DNA of 64,000 nt from Phycisphaeraceae bacterium (GTDB lineage Bacteria; Planctomycetota; Phycisphaerae; Phycisphaerales; Phycisphaeraceae), in contig JADZCR010000017.1 of assembly GCA_020851465.1 (NCBI GenBank), positions 62,001 to 126,000 on the forward strand, in the 5' to 3' direction. This document shows positions 45,001 through 54,131 of the stretch, piece by piece. Numbering within the stretch: the first letter of the stretch is position 1; the number at the start of each line of letters is the position of its first letter. A program made the position numbers and the translations under genes. The notes beneath the pieces were generated by a model. That model was not told where the DNA came from. It saw only the letters and a list, made by a program, of their open reading frames with translations, and did no database searches.

Positions 45001-45750
45001 ATGTCCAAAGCCCTCGCTGTCATCCCCGCGCGGTTCGGCTCCACCCGCTTCCCCGGCAAACCGCTGGCGTCAGAGACGGGTAAGCCGCTCATTCAGCACG
45101 TCGTCGAGCAGGCGCGTCAGGCAAAGCGGGTCAGCCGGGTGATCGTCGCCACGGATGACCCACGGATTTTTGACGCTGTGCGTCGCTTCGGCGGAGAGGC
45201 GGCGATGACCCGTGCTGACCATCCCAACGGCACGAGCCGTATCGCCGAGGTCGTCCGCGCGATCCCGCCGGCGGAGTCCGCCATCGTCGTCAATGTGCAG
45301 GGCGACGAGCCGGAGATCGAGCCGGAATTGATTGATCGGCTCATTGATGGTCTCGCGGCGGATGCGGGCGCGCCGATGGCGACACTCGCCAGCCCGTTTG
45401 CTCCCGATGAGGATCCGAGTAATCCAAACATCGTGAAACTGGTGCTCGATCAGCGCGGCCGGGCGATGTATTTTTCACGATCTCTGATTCCGTTTGATCG
45501 TGATCGTCGCGGCAATCCGGGAAGTCGTCCGCTGAAGCATCCGGGCATGTACGCCTATCGCCGCGAGTTTTTGCTTCAATACGTCACTCTCCCGCCGACA
45601 CCGCTGGAGCAGGCCGAGCAGCTTGAGCAGCTCCGCGCGTTGGAGCACGGCCATGCGATCGCGGTGATTCATGCCGAGGCACGTCACCACGGCATCGATA
45701 CGCCCGAACAGTACGCGGCATTCGTGCAGCGTCACCGCATGCGCACCTGA
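45001..45750 (+). CDS. kdsB: 3-deoxy-manno-octulosonate cytidylyltransferase
   Basis: A 249-residue enzyme that activates Kdo as CMP-Kdo for lipid A/inner-core synthesis. AVIPARFGSTRFPGKPLA is the nucleotide-binding start, then VIVATDDPRIFDAVRRFGG, NVQGDEPEIEPELIDRLI, and HPGMYAYRREFLLQYVTLPP. Its presence argues for an LPS-bearing outer membrane. No other Kdo gene is seen in the window. Confidence 0.95.
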   Translation: MSKALAVIPARFGSTRFPGKPLASETGKPLIQHVVEQARQAKRVSRVIVATDDPRIFDAVRRFGGEAAMTRADHPNGTSRIAEVVRAIPPAESAIVVNVQGDEPEIEPELIDRLIDGLAADAGAPMATLASPFAPDEDPSNPNIVKLVLDQRGRAMYFSRSLIPFDRDRRGNPGSRPLKHPGMYAYRREFLLQYVTLPPTPLEQAEQLEQLRALEHGHAIAVIHAEARHHGIDTPEQYAAFVQRHRMRT

Positions 45751-45832
45751 TCGAGCATTCACGGACAACAGTTCATTTCACGTGGCAGTGATGCTCTACG
45801 GCTGATGTTGATTTGAATGTGACAGGTTACTT

Positions 45833-46816
45833 TCAACGGTACGCGCTGGCGGCCTCTTCAACCTTAGCCCAGGATTCATCCACGGCGGCCTGAAGTTTTT
45901 CGCGTGGCGGCAGAGAGGGATGCTTGGGTGCCAGACGCCAGAGTCGGAAAAATCGCTCGTCAAATTCACCGAAACTCTCGTAGAGTTTCCGGCTTTTTTC
46001 CGCAGCTTCAAGGGTCGGAGGCTTGACCGAGATCGCCAGAGCTTGCCGTACCCGGCGCATCCGTAGCGGCGGCAGGGGGGACCAGCCCACGGACTCAAGC
46101 ATCTTCGGCGTCACGCCCACGCCGCGCAGCACCAGACTGGCGATCACGACATGCGCGACCTCGCTGGGCATACCGGCGCGGGTGAGTTCTTCACCTTCGG
46201 CTTGTCGGGCATCGACATAAACCTGCCGCAGATGACTCAGCAGCTCGATGTAACTCGATTTCGTCCGGCCCGCGACGCGGAAGGCTGCCTTGGATAGTTC
46301 AGCCAGTGCCAGGTTGTCATCGCTCCATCGCTGCGCGGAGTCACGCGAACGTTCGACGGCAGGGGGGCTGAGAATGATGATCTGACGCACCGTGGTGCTG
46401 GCGCGGATGCGACCGATGAGTTTTTCGAGGTTTGTTTCAAAGCTCTGCGTAATCGCCGCGATATCGCCGCCGACCTTGATGTCATTAGAGCCGAGACAGA
46501 TGAAGACCACGGTCGGTTTGGCCAGCCCCATGAGGTCGTCGATCCATTCCAGCGCGCTGCCGGAGGTCGCGCCCTCGTAGCCGCCGTTGATGAACCGGAT
46601 GTCCTGTCCGGGTCGCAGCGCCAGGACCGCGGTTCCGATGCCGCGCGTGTAGAACATCTGCTGCGTCAGCTCGTCGCCGACGAACAGGACACGGTCGTTT
46701 TTCTGAAAAACCTGATCAAAGTTAAGCGTCTCCGGCAAGGGTTCCGTTGACGGCTGTTCCGCAAGTACGAACGGAGCCAGCACGAGTACCATCAGCAGGG
46801 TAAGAGCATGTTTCAT
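45833..46816 (-). CDS. SGNH/GDSL hydrolase-like protein lacking the catalytic Ser
   Basis: A 327-residue secreted protein (signal peptide KHALTLLMVLVLAPFVLAEQ). The fold is SGNH-like: block I RVLFVGDELTQQMFY, then FINGGYEGATSG and block III ICLGSNDIKVGG. But block I reads GDEL, with Glu49 where the nucleophilic Ser should be, and block V reads TRAGMPSEVAHVV instead of D..H. It is probably not a standard esterase. The ATG at 46816 fits the signal peptide. Confidence 0.78.
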   Translation of the reverse strand: MKHALTLLMVLVLAPFVLAEQPSTEPLPETLNFDQVFQKNDRVLFVGDELTQQMFYTRGIGTAVLALRPGQDIRFINGGYEGATSGSALEWIDDLMGLAKPTVVFICLGSNDIKVGGDIAAITQSFETNLEKLIGRIRASTTVRQIIILSPPAVERSRDSAQRWSDDNLALAELSKAAFRVAGRTKSSYIELLSHLRQVYVDARQAEGEELTRAGMPSEVAHVVIASLVLRGVGVTPKMLESVGWSPLPPLRMRRVRQALAISVKPPTLEAAEKSRKLYESFGEFDERFFRLWRLAPKHPSLPPREKLQAAVDESWAKVEEAASAYR

Positions 46817-46912
46817 GATTGAAGTCCACAGAGGCCGGTCGCCGCCTGATCTGACGGGCGAGTGATCGGAGTCTTTACTTTCAATCGGCCATCCGCGACC
46901 TGTCAGCGACAA

Positions 46913-47665
46913 TTATCTGTCCCTAGCCCCTTCCACCATCAGCCGCTTCATCTCCGCCACCGCGGACCGCAAACCTGTAAAAATCGCCCGGCTGATGATC
47001 GAGTGGCCGATGTGCAGTTCTCGAATACCCGACAGGGCCGCGATAGGTTTGACGTTCACGTAATTCAGTGCGTGTCCAGCGTTGAATCGCATACCTGCGG
47101 CGATGATCCGCCGACCCGCGTCGGCGACTTTCGTCAGTTCAGCCGCCACTGCTGGATGGTCGAGGTTTCCGCCGTGCTCATGGAAAGCGTGTGCGTATGG
47201 CCCCGTGTGGATTTCGCACACGGAAAAGCCCGCTTTTCCGGCGGCTTCGACCTGAGAAGGCAAGGCGTCGATAAACGCACTGGTAATGATGCCCGCTCCG
47301 TTGAGACGCCGCACGACTTCGGTCAGCCGCGCCAACTGGCCGGCAACATCCAGCCCGCCTTCAGTCGTCACTTCCTGTCTGCCCTCGGGTACGAGCATGG
47401 CGAGACTGGGACGGATGCGACAGGCGATGTTGACCATCTCATCGGTTGCGCCCATTTCCAGATTGAGCTTTACGTGACACATCGCCTTGACGCGCTCAAC
47501 ATCATGGTCCTGGATATGACGGCGATCTTCACGCAGGTGCATGGTGATGCCGTCGGCCCCGCCGAGCTGTGCCTCCGCGGCCGCCCATACGGGATCCGGT
47601 TCATAGGTCCGCCGCGCCTGGCGTACCGTGGCGACGTGGTCGATGTTGACTCCAAGTTCGATCAT
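46913..47665 (-). CDS. pdxJ: pyridoxine 5'-phosphate synthase
   Basis: A 250-residue TIM-barrel enzyme of the deoxyxylulose-dependent vitamin B6 pathway, condensing aminoacetone phosphate with deoxyxylulose 5-phosphate. LGVNIDHVATVRQARRTYEP is the family start; LREDRRHIQDHDVERV, LVPEGRQEVTTEGGLDV and IHTGPYAHAFHEHG follow. It lies behind the SGNH-like gene's promoter region on the same strand. Confidence 0.96.
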   Translation of the reverse strand: MIELGVNIDHVATVRQARRTYEPDPVWAAAEAQLGGADGITMHLREDRRHIQDHDVERVKAMCHVKLNLEMGATDEMVNIACRIRPSLAMLVPEGRQEVTTEGGLDVAGQLARLTEVVRRLNGAGIITSAFIDALPSQVEAAGKAGFSVCEIHTGPYAHAFHEHGGNLDHPAVAAELTKVADAGRRIIAAGMRFNAGHALNYVNVKPIAALSGIRELHIGHSIISRAIFTGLRSAVAEMKRLMVEGARDR

Positions 47666-47818
47666 GATGAAAAAGAGAATAACAAGGTGCTGTGGTTGTG
47701 TTTATCTTCGGAAGTTTCAGCTTCCTCCGAAAGTGCTGCTCAATCCTAGCTCGACGGAGTGCAAGGGGAAATCCGCTGCGTCACGCGATGCCGGTTTGTC
47801 CCGTATCATCCTTGCGTC

Positions 47819-48859
47819 ATGCAAACACTCTCATTGACTCAAGGCCCGGTCGTGTTTGAAGGTGCTGTCTCGCTCGAAGTCACCCCCACCTCGGTGAAAC
47901 CCTGGCGGCTGCGCTTCGAGGAGATCGACCTGTTCGAGTCTGCACTCTTGCCGCGTGCGGAAAGTCCATCAGGCGTGCGCATGACGTTCATGAGTGACAC
48001 GGATCGTGTGGTCGTCGAGGCTGAAGCTATTGAACACTGGGAGCAGCAATGGAAGTGGGATCTGCTCGTAGATGGAGAGCTTCACTCCCGCGTTGTGCAG
48101 TCGTGCCGACAGGGTCGGGTGGAGTTTGCCCCGCTCTCGACTGGGAAGGGCGTGAGCCGAGGGAAGCTCCGGCGGATCGAAATCTACATGCCGTCCCAGT
48201 ACCTGCCGGTGCGTGTCCGCAGTGTGGAGATTGATAAAGGTGCGACAGTTGAATCCTGGAAGGATGTCCGTCCGCGCTGGGTGGTGTACGGCAGCTCGAT
48301 CACACATGCGAAGGAAGCCGCCGGCCCCAGCGAGACCTGGCCGGCGATTGTCGCCCGTGAGCTTGATCTGCATCTGACGAATCTCGGTTACGGCGGGCAG
48401 GAGCATCTCGAACCGATGGTCGCCGAGATGATTCGTGACCTGCCGGCGGACCTGATCAGTGTGTGCGTCGGCGGTAATGCATGGTATCCGCCGACACTCA
48501 ACGAACGGACGTTTCGCGCCGCGGTGATCGGCCTGGTGAGGACGATTCGGCAGAAGCACCCGCGCACCCCGCTGGTGGTCTGCTCGTTCATCTCCACGCT
48601 TCATGACGGACAAGCTAATTCGCAGGGTAAACGCCCCGAGGATTACCGTGCATATACCCGTGAAGGAGTGGAAGTGCTTCAACGATACGGCGATGCCTCT
48701 CTTTTTTACGTGGATGGCAGAGAGATTTATGGTCCGAGTCTGCGGCATCTGGCGGCTGACGGCGTGCATCCCGGCGAGGAAGGCCAGCATGTGTTGGCGC
48801 GGAATTACATCCAGCTCGTGATGCCGCGGTTGATCCCGCCGGCGACGGCGCGTGTCTGA
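47819..48859 (+). CDS. SGNH/GDSL hydrolase
   Basis: A 346-residue protein: an N-terminal beta-sandwich (about residues 1-150) precedes an SGNH domain with VVYGSSITHAKEAAGPSETW (nucleophile Ser in the GSS form), NLGYGGQEHLEP, block III VCVGGNAWYPPT (GGN) and block V ADGVHPGEEGQHVLARNY. All blocks are intact, so this is probably an active esterase, perhaps removing acetyl groups from glycans. It has no signal peptide. The polysaccharide lyase follows 22 bases later. Confidence 0.85.
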   Translation: MQTLSLTQGPVVFEGAVSLEVTPTSVKPWRLRFEEIDLFESALLPRAESPSGVRMTFMSDTDRVVVEAEAIEHWEQQWKWDLLVDGELHSRVVQSCRQGRVEFAPLSTGKGVSRGKLRRIEIYMPSQYLPVRVRSVEIDKGATVESWKDVRPRWVVYGSSITHAKEAAGPSETWPAIVARELDLHLTNLGYGGQEHLEPMVAEMIRDLPADLISVCVGGNAWYPPTLNERTFRAAVIGLVRTIRQKHPRTPLVVCSFISTLHDGQANSQGKRPEDYRAYTREGVEVLQRYGDASLFYVDGREIYGPSLRHLAADGVHPGEEGQHVLARNYIQLVMPRLIPPATARV

Positions 48860-48881
48860 TTTCTGCTGCTACTATTTCCCT

Positions 48882-51002
48882 ATGTTCACTCGAATATCGC
48901 GGATCGTTCTGGTCCTGATCCTGTCGGCGTGTTCCTCCGGGCACACGTCTGCTGAGGCACAGCAGGCAAAAACCGGGGGTGAGGCATCCAAACCTGTATT
49001 CCCTGCGCCGCCACGCACTGCGACCTCCACCGCCGAGTGGGAAGCGACCAAAAAATCCGACAACTTCGCCGCCCGACGAGCTGCCGCCATCGCCGCCGCC
49101 CAGCCGCTGGTGGATAAACCCGTACCGCTGCCGGACGGATACGGCGAGTGGATTTTTTACTATGCGAATATGGAGACCGGCACACCGCTGGTCTATGTCT
49201 CGCCGACTGAGCATAAAGACCCTGTCACCGGCAAAATCTTCAGCGATGAACGCACCATCGCCGCTTATCGCTGCAAACTGCACTACGACTCCGAGCGGGC
49301 CGCACTGGCACTGGGCTGGGCGTATCAATACACAGGCGACGATCAATACGTCGCGGGGGTCAAGCGCATCCTCCTCAAATACGCCGATGACTATCACACG
49401 TACCCCGGTCGTCTCGATCGCTGGGGGCACAAGGGCATTTTGGCCCCTCTGGGCGGCCGGCGATATGTGCAGAGTCTTGACGAGGCGGTCGGCGCGATCA
49501 GTCTTGCGCAGGCTTACGACCTGACGCGCAATTCACCAGCCTGGAACGTCGCGGAGAAGCAACACGTTGAGGAAGATTTTTTCCGCGCCACCGCTGACTC
49601 GCTGCTGCGCTTTAACCAGGGCATCAACAACCACCAGACCTGGTACAACGCCGGCCTGATCGCCATTGCCTCGGTATTGCAGGATGCCGACCTCGTCGAG
49701 CGTGTGCTGACCATGAATGGCGGCGTCTATTTCCAACTGGAGAAAAGCATCGGCAACGACGGCATGTGGTACGAAGGCTCCATGGCCTATCACAACTACG
49801 CACTGCAACCCATGGTGCAGATCGCTGACATGACCCGACGCCTCGGCTTGGATATCTACCGTAATCCCAAGCTCAAGTCGATGATCCTTGGTCCGCTCCA
49901 CGCGACCTATCCCGATGGAACTTTTCCGGTCATCAACGACTCTGACCCGAACAACATCGCCATGCTCGACTGGGCGTTTGAGTGGGGATGGCATACTTAT
50001 CACGAAATGGAATTCGCCCAGGCGTGGGCACGCGGTGACAACGCCAAACTCAAAAAACTGGTTGGTGCCGACGTGCAGGCGGTCTGGCCTCCTCATTACG
50101 GCAGCGAAGCCCTTGCAGATGCCGGCCTGGCAATGCTCCGACAAGGTGAGGGGAAGGACGCCAGTTGCGTCGTCATGGATTATGGTCCTCACGGCGGCGG
50201 ACACGAGGGCGGCCACGGACATTACGACAAGCTGAGCATCACCCTGTTTACCAACGGCCGCGAGTGGTTGCTCGATCCCGGTCGGCTCGACTATTCGCAT
50301 CCCGAATACAAGACCTGGGTCAAGAAAACCGCTGCGCATAACACGGTGACGCTCGGAGGCGTCAGCCAGGAAGCGACGACCGGCAAACTGCTCTGGCTCA
50401 AAAACGGCGAAGGTTGGACCGCCTGTGCCGCCCAGAGCGACGAGGCATATCCCGGCTCCATGCTGCGCCGGTACCTGATGCTGACGCCGGAGTTTTTTGT
50501 GGATGTGTTTGAGGTCGAGGCCGATCGTCAGACGCAGATCGACTTGTTCGCCCATGCGACAGCCGACGATCTTGTGCCGAGCCAGTCGCCTGCGAAGGCT
50601 GAGCCTGCGACGCTGGGCACGGATGACGGGTATCAGCACTTGAAGGAAACCCAGCGCATCACACGCGCGGAAAACGACAACCCGTGGCGGTTCGTGCGCG
50701 GCAAGGATTCGCTGCCGTTTTATTTCGTCAGTCTGCCCGGCGAGCAGGTTTTCACGACGCGGGGGATCGGCTATTACGTCCACCAGAAAACCCCGACGCT
50801 GGTGCGGCGGGTCAATGGGAAGTCAGCACGGTTTGTGACGGTGTACGCGCTACGGGGCACGGAGTCGATTGAGTCGATCACGCCGGTGATCGGAGACAAG
50901 GGTGAAACCCGCGTCACGGTGATCGAACGGGTCAACGATCAGCGTCGGACCTGGCAGATTGATCTTGGGCCGACCAAGGTTGAAGTGACGCAGCCGAAGT
51001 GA
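48882..51002 (+). CDS. heparinase II/III-like / alginate-lyase-like polysaccharide lyase
   Basis: A 706-residue lipoprotein-type enzyme: signal peptide with lipobox LSAC (Cys17), an alpha/alpha-toroid (about residues 80-400; GINNHQTWYNAGLIAIASVL, NDGMWYEGSMAYHNYALQPM), then a beta-sandwich domain (GGHGHYDKLSITLFTNGREW, LDPGRLDY, KKTAAHNTVTLGGVSQE). The asparagine, tyrosine and histidine motifs match PL-type heparinase II/III relatives such as PL15/PL17 oligoalginate lyases. Substrate cannot be read. The open frame starts at 48852; the ATG at 48882 begins the lipoprotein signal. Confidence 0.85.
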   Translation: MFTRISRIVLVLILSACSSGHTSAEAQQAKTGGEASKPVFPAPPRTATSTAEWEATKKSDNFAARRAAAIAAAQPLVDKPVPLPDGYGEWIFYYANMETGTPLVYVSPTEHKDPVTGKIFSDERTIAAYRCKLHYDSERAALALGWAYQYTGDDQYVAGVKRILLKYADDYHTYPGRLDRWGHKGILAPLGGRRYVQSLDEAVGAISLAQAYDLTRNSPAWNVAEKQHVEEDFFRATADSLLRFNQGINNHQTWYNAGLIAIASVLQDADLVERVLTMNGGVYFQLEKSIGNDGMWYEGSMAYHNYALQPMVQIADMTRRLGLDIYRNPKLKSMILGPLHATYPDGTFPVINDSDPNNIAMLDWAFEWGWHTYHEMEFAQAWARGDNAKLKKLVGADVQAVWPPHYGSEALADAGLAMLRQGEGKDASCVVMDYGPHGGGHEGGHGHYDKLSITLFTNGREWLLDPGRLDYSHPEYKTWVKKTAAHNTVTLGGVSQEATTGKLLWLKNGEGWTACAAQSDEAYPGSMLRRYLMLTPEFFVDVFEVEADRQTQIDLFAHATADDLVPSQSPAKAEPATLGTDDGYQHLKETQRITRAENDNPWRFVRGKDSLPFYFVSLPGEQVFTTRGIGYYVHQKTPTLVRRVNGKSARFVTVYALRGTESIESITPVIGDKGETRVTVIERVNDQRRTWQIDLGPTKVEVTQPK

Positions 51003-51092
51003 TCCGCGACAGCCATTGCGGATTTCGCACCCGGAAGCGGTTCCCGCTACCTTATTCGCCGTCTTTCCAAACATCCCCCACGAGGTTTTATC

Positions 51093-52457
51093 ATGGCCAA
51101 AGGAATCGGTGCCGCACGACTGCGAAGTTTTCGGAACGAGTACAAGGCGATTGAGAAGATTCTCTCCTCGACGCCGACGGTGAAGAAAGATCTGGCGGTG
51201 CCGACCGCGGAGTTCAAGGCTCGGCAGAAGCGCGTGGCCGGCGCGCTGAAGAAGGCGGGGTATGATGTCGGCTTTGTCTTTTCCGATGAGCATTACAACG
51301 GCGACGTGCCGTATCTGGGCGGCAATACCAACATTTCCATCGAGCAGATCGCGGGCGTGATCGGCGCGACGGGGTTCCACATCACAGCAGGGCTTGAAGG
51401 CGGCTACATCGCTGAGCAGCTCGCCTTCCGCGCGGGTGCGAAGGTGCATAAGGTCGAGTTGCTTCAGTTGGCGGACGAGAAATATCCGATCCGCGCGGTG
51501 CGGATGGAGGAAGTCATCGAGGCTGCGGCAGGTAAGCCGCTCTCTCAGGTGAAGAAGATCGCGCTGCTGACGCCGCGACAGGTTGTTCCCGCGGGTGTGG
51601 TGGATTATCTGAACCGCCTGTTCGGCGCGAAAAATGTCGTCGATGCCCAGCTCATTTATCAGAAGATCAAAAACCTCAAGAGCGACCGCGAGATGGAGCT
51701 GATCCGTGACGCCAACGTCATCGCCGACGCGATGATGCGTGCCCTGCTGGCAGTGCTCCGACCGGGAATGCTGGAAACCGAAGTCGCCGGCTGGGCTTAT
51801 CTCGTGGGGATGGAATTAGGCGGCGAGGAGAATGGCTTCGATGTCATGGTTGGTGCCAACGAGGCCAATCGCACGCTCATCGGCAAGGCGCTCAATCGTC
51901 GGATCAATGAAGGCGACTGGGTTCACCTGGGCTGTGCGCCCAAGCGTGACGGACTGACAAGCTGCATCCGGCGCAGCGTGGTGGCGGGCAAGCCGACGAA
52001 AGATCAGCGGTATTGGTTTGATTTCGTCAATGAGGCGTATCAGGTCGGTTACGACGCCTACGTGGATATTGTCAAGCACAACAAGCCCGCCAAGCATCAG
52101 GAGCAGGCACTGGTCAACTACTTCCGTGCGCATACCAGTGAGGTCAATCAGCGCTTTGGTCTGAAGCTCGATGATCTGTCGAAGCTCAAGCCCTACACCG
52201 GTACGCATAACTCCGGCTACACGGAGTGCCAGGAGTTCTACGGCGCGATCACGCTGGAGAGCGAGGAGCCGTTGGCCAAACAGGTGGTGACGATGCTTGA
52301 CGTGGCGATCCGAGGAATCGGCGACCATTGGCACGCCAAAATCCTGCCCGTGGATTTCGTCGTGGTGGAGAATACGCTGGGCAAGTTTGACCGAAAGGTC
52401 GTGCAGTTCAACAAGGTTCCCAACGACTGCCAACCGCTGGTGGGTAAGGGGATTTGA
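51093..52457 (+). CDS. M24 (creatinase/aminopeptidase P)-fold protein with altered metal site
   Basis: A 454-residue cytoplasmic protein. The N-terminal creatinase domain spans about residues 40-190, and LKSDREMELIRDANVIADAM starts the pita-bread domain. In normal M24 enzymes two Asp ligands occur in D.G....GY.SD; here GDWVHLGCAPKRDGLTSC reads Gly280 and Cys291 at those places. TGTHNSGYTECQEFYG keeps a His, and the first Glu motif reads MLDVAIRG. A standard two-metal peptidase is therefore unlikely. GAGG lies eight bases before the ATG. Confidence 0.72.
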   Translation: MAKGIGAARLRSFRNEYKAIEKILSSTPTVKKDLAVPTAEFKARQKRVAGALKKAGYDVGFVFSDEHYNGDVPYLGGNTNISIEQIAGVIGATGFHITAGLEGGYIAEQLAFRAGAKVHKVELLQLADEKYPIRAVRMEEVIEAAAGKPLSQVKKIALLTPRQVVPAGVVDYLNRLFGAKNVVDAQLIYQKIKNLKSDREMELIRDANVIADAMMRALLAVLRPGMLETEVAGWAYLVGMELGGEENGFDVMVGANEANRTLIGKALNRRINEGDWVHLGCAPKRDGLTSCIRRSVVAGKPTKDQRYWFDFVNEAYQVGYDAYVDIVKHNKPAKHQEQALVNYFRAHTSEVNQRFGLKLDDLSKLKPYTGTHNSGYTECQEFYGAITLESEEPLAKQVVTMLDVAIRGIGDHWHAKILPVDFVVVENTLGKFDRKVVQFNKVPNDCQPLVGKGI

Positions 52458-52513
52458 CGACTGCCTCGCCCCGCAATACCCGCCAAGCGTCCCACTTTCG
52501 AGTAAGCGGTGAC

Positions 52514-52543
52514 TTGCAAATAGTCCTCGATAGTCGCTATCAT
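52514..52543 (+). promoter_or_regulatory. probable sigma-70 promoter of rpmA
   Basis: TTGCAA (-35) and TATCAT (-10) separated by 18 bases, in noncoding sequence 62 bases before the rpmA ATG. One of the two best sigma-70-like elements I noticed in the window. Confidence 0.6.
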
Positions 52544-52604
52544 GTGGGACTCAAAATACCCCGACTCTCCGCGTAGGCGGGGGGTTCATCCGCAGAGGTG
52601 GCAA

Positions 52605-52850
52605 ATGGCGCATAAAAAAGGTCAAGGCAGCACGACTAACGGCCGGGACTCAAATCCGCAGTACCGCGGAATCAAGCTCTACGGCGGACAGTCCGCCAAA
52701 GCTGGCGCAATCATTATCCGTCAATGCGGCACGCCCTTTAAGGCCGGCCACGGTGTCGGCATGGGTAAGGACAACACGCTCTTTGCCCTGACGAACGGCG
52801 TGGTTGAGTTCCAGGGCCGACGAGTCCATGTCCGCCCAACTGCCGACTGA
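52605..52850 (+). CDS. rpmA: 50S ribosomal protein L27
   Basis: An 81-residue L27: [40 protein letters not shown], then [20 protein letters not shown]. It sits at the peptidyl-transferase centre. The ATG at 52605 places the conserved His-Lys-Lys directly after the start, so there is no cleavable N-terminal extension of the Firmicutes type. In most bacteria L27 follows L21 (rplU); here rplU lies about 8 kb away. It has its own promoter and terminator. Confidence 0.97.
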   Translation: MAHKKGQGSTTNGRDSNPQYRGIKLYGGQSAKAGAIIIRQCGTPFKAGHGVGMGKDNTLFALTNGVVEFQGRRVHVRPTAD

Positions 52851-52890
52851 GTTTTCGCCACGCGGCGACACTCAACCAACTGATTTACCG

Positions 52891-52919
52891 ATGGGCGTCT
52901 CGTGGCGCCCATTTTTTTT
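52891..52919 (+). terminator. terminator of rpmA
   Basis: ATGGGCG, eight-base loop, CGCCCAT, followed by eight T. It lies 40 bases past rpmA and separates it from obgE. Confidence 0.93.
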
Positions 52920-53018
52920 GGACCTGAATCGAACTAAAAGGCCAGTCCTCTCCGATGGTCTTTGCCGGGGCTTGCTCCCAAAGATTTTGGGGCTGTCCCA
53001 CGATCCATCCCGCATACG

Positions 53019-54065
53019 ATGCTCGTCGATCAAGCTACCATCATCGTTCGCAGCGGTCGCGGAGGCGACGGACACGTCAGCTTTGCGCGGTACAAATACA
53101 TCCCCAAAGGCGGGCCGGACGGCGGCGACGGCGGTAATGGCGGGGATGTCTGGCTCGTCGCCACCCCGGGCGTGGATACGCTCCTCGATCTGGCGGGACG
53201 GCACCATTGGGCGGCAGGCAACGGCGAACCCGGCGAATCCAAGCAATGTCACGGAAGACGCGGCGAAGATCTCGAAATCCGGCTGCCCCCCGGCACGCTC
53301 GTGTATGACGACCACACCGGCGAACTGATCGTTGACCTCCATAAACCGCATCAGCGGCTGCTCATCGCCAAGGGCGGTCGTGGCGGGTTTGGTAACGAAC
53401 ACTTCGCCACGCCGACCGATCAGGCTCCGCGAACCGCCACCCCCGGCGAGCCGGCCACTGAGCGCACGCTGCGGCTTGAGCTAAAGCTCATCGCGGACGT
53501 GGGGCTTATCGGAAAACCCAACGCGGGAAAATCGACCATGCTCTCGGTCATCTCCCGCGCCCGTCCGAAAATTGCAGACTATCCATTCACCACGCTGGAA
53601 CCGAACCTGGGCATCGCTGAACTGTCGGGCCTGCGGCGCATTATTTTTGCGGACATTCCGGGCTTGATTCAAGGTGCGCATCAGGGGCACGGCCTGGGTA
53701 CGCAGTTTCTCCGACACATCGAGCGGACAAGGTTGCTCGTGCACCTTCTGGAAGTAGAGCCTGCCGATGGCTCCGATCCTGTTGAAAACTATCACGTGGT
53801 GCGCAACGAGCTGGCAAGCTACTCGGAAGAATTGGCGCGAAAGCCGCAGATCATTGTGCTGACTAAGATGGACCTGCTCGCCCGCGAGGATGATCGCGCG
53901 GTAGCCAGGGAGATGATTGAACAGGCTCTGGGCACATCGGTGATGTGCGTCAGTTCCGCTTCAGGGCAGGGACTTGAGCCGTTGCTTGAGGAGTGCTGGA
54001 AGATTCTGGTCAAGCTGAAAGAAAATGCAGAGGTCGAAGCCTCGAAGGACGCAACTACCGATTGA
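53019..54065 (+). CDS. obgE: GTPase ObgE/CgtA
   Basis: A 348-residue Obg GTPase for 50S assembly and growth control. The Obg domain comes first (ATIIVRSGRGGDGHVSFARY, GGPDGGDGGNGGDVWL), then the G domain: LIGKPNAGKSTMLSVIS, FTTLEPNLGIAEL, ADIPGLIQGAHQGHGLGTQF and LTKMDLL. The C-terminal OCT domain is missing or very short, as in some Obg proteins. The ATG at 53019 matches the conserved start (MLVDQATI). Confidence 0.96.
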   Translation: MLVDQATIIVRSGRGGDGHVSFARYKYIPKGGPDGGDGGNGGDVWLVATPGVDTLLDLAGRHHWAAGNGEPGESKQCHGRRGEDLEIRLPPGTLVYDDHTGELIVDLHKPHQRLLIAKGGRGGFGNEHFATPTDQAPRTATPGEPATERTLRLELKLIADVGLIGKPNAGKSTMLSVISRARPKIADYPFTTLEPNLGIAELSGLRRIIFADIPGLIQGAHQGHGLGTQFLRHIERTRLLVHLLEVEPADGSDPVENYHVVRNELASYSEELARKPQIIVLTKMDLLAREDDRAVAREMIEQALGTSVMCVSSASGQGLEPLLEECWKILVKLKENAEVEASKDATTD

Positions 54066-54131
54066 CTGGGGAGCGGATTTTTCGAGCGGCGGATCGGCAG
54101 AATAAAGACTTGAGCAGCAGGTTTCAGAAAT

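Noticed and set aside
49533..50783. Leftward open frame of 416 codons
   Set aside because: Antisense to the polysaccharide lyase, which has clear motifs and a lipoprotein signal.
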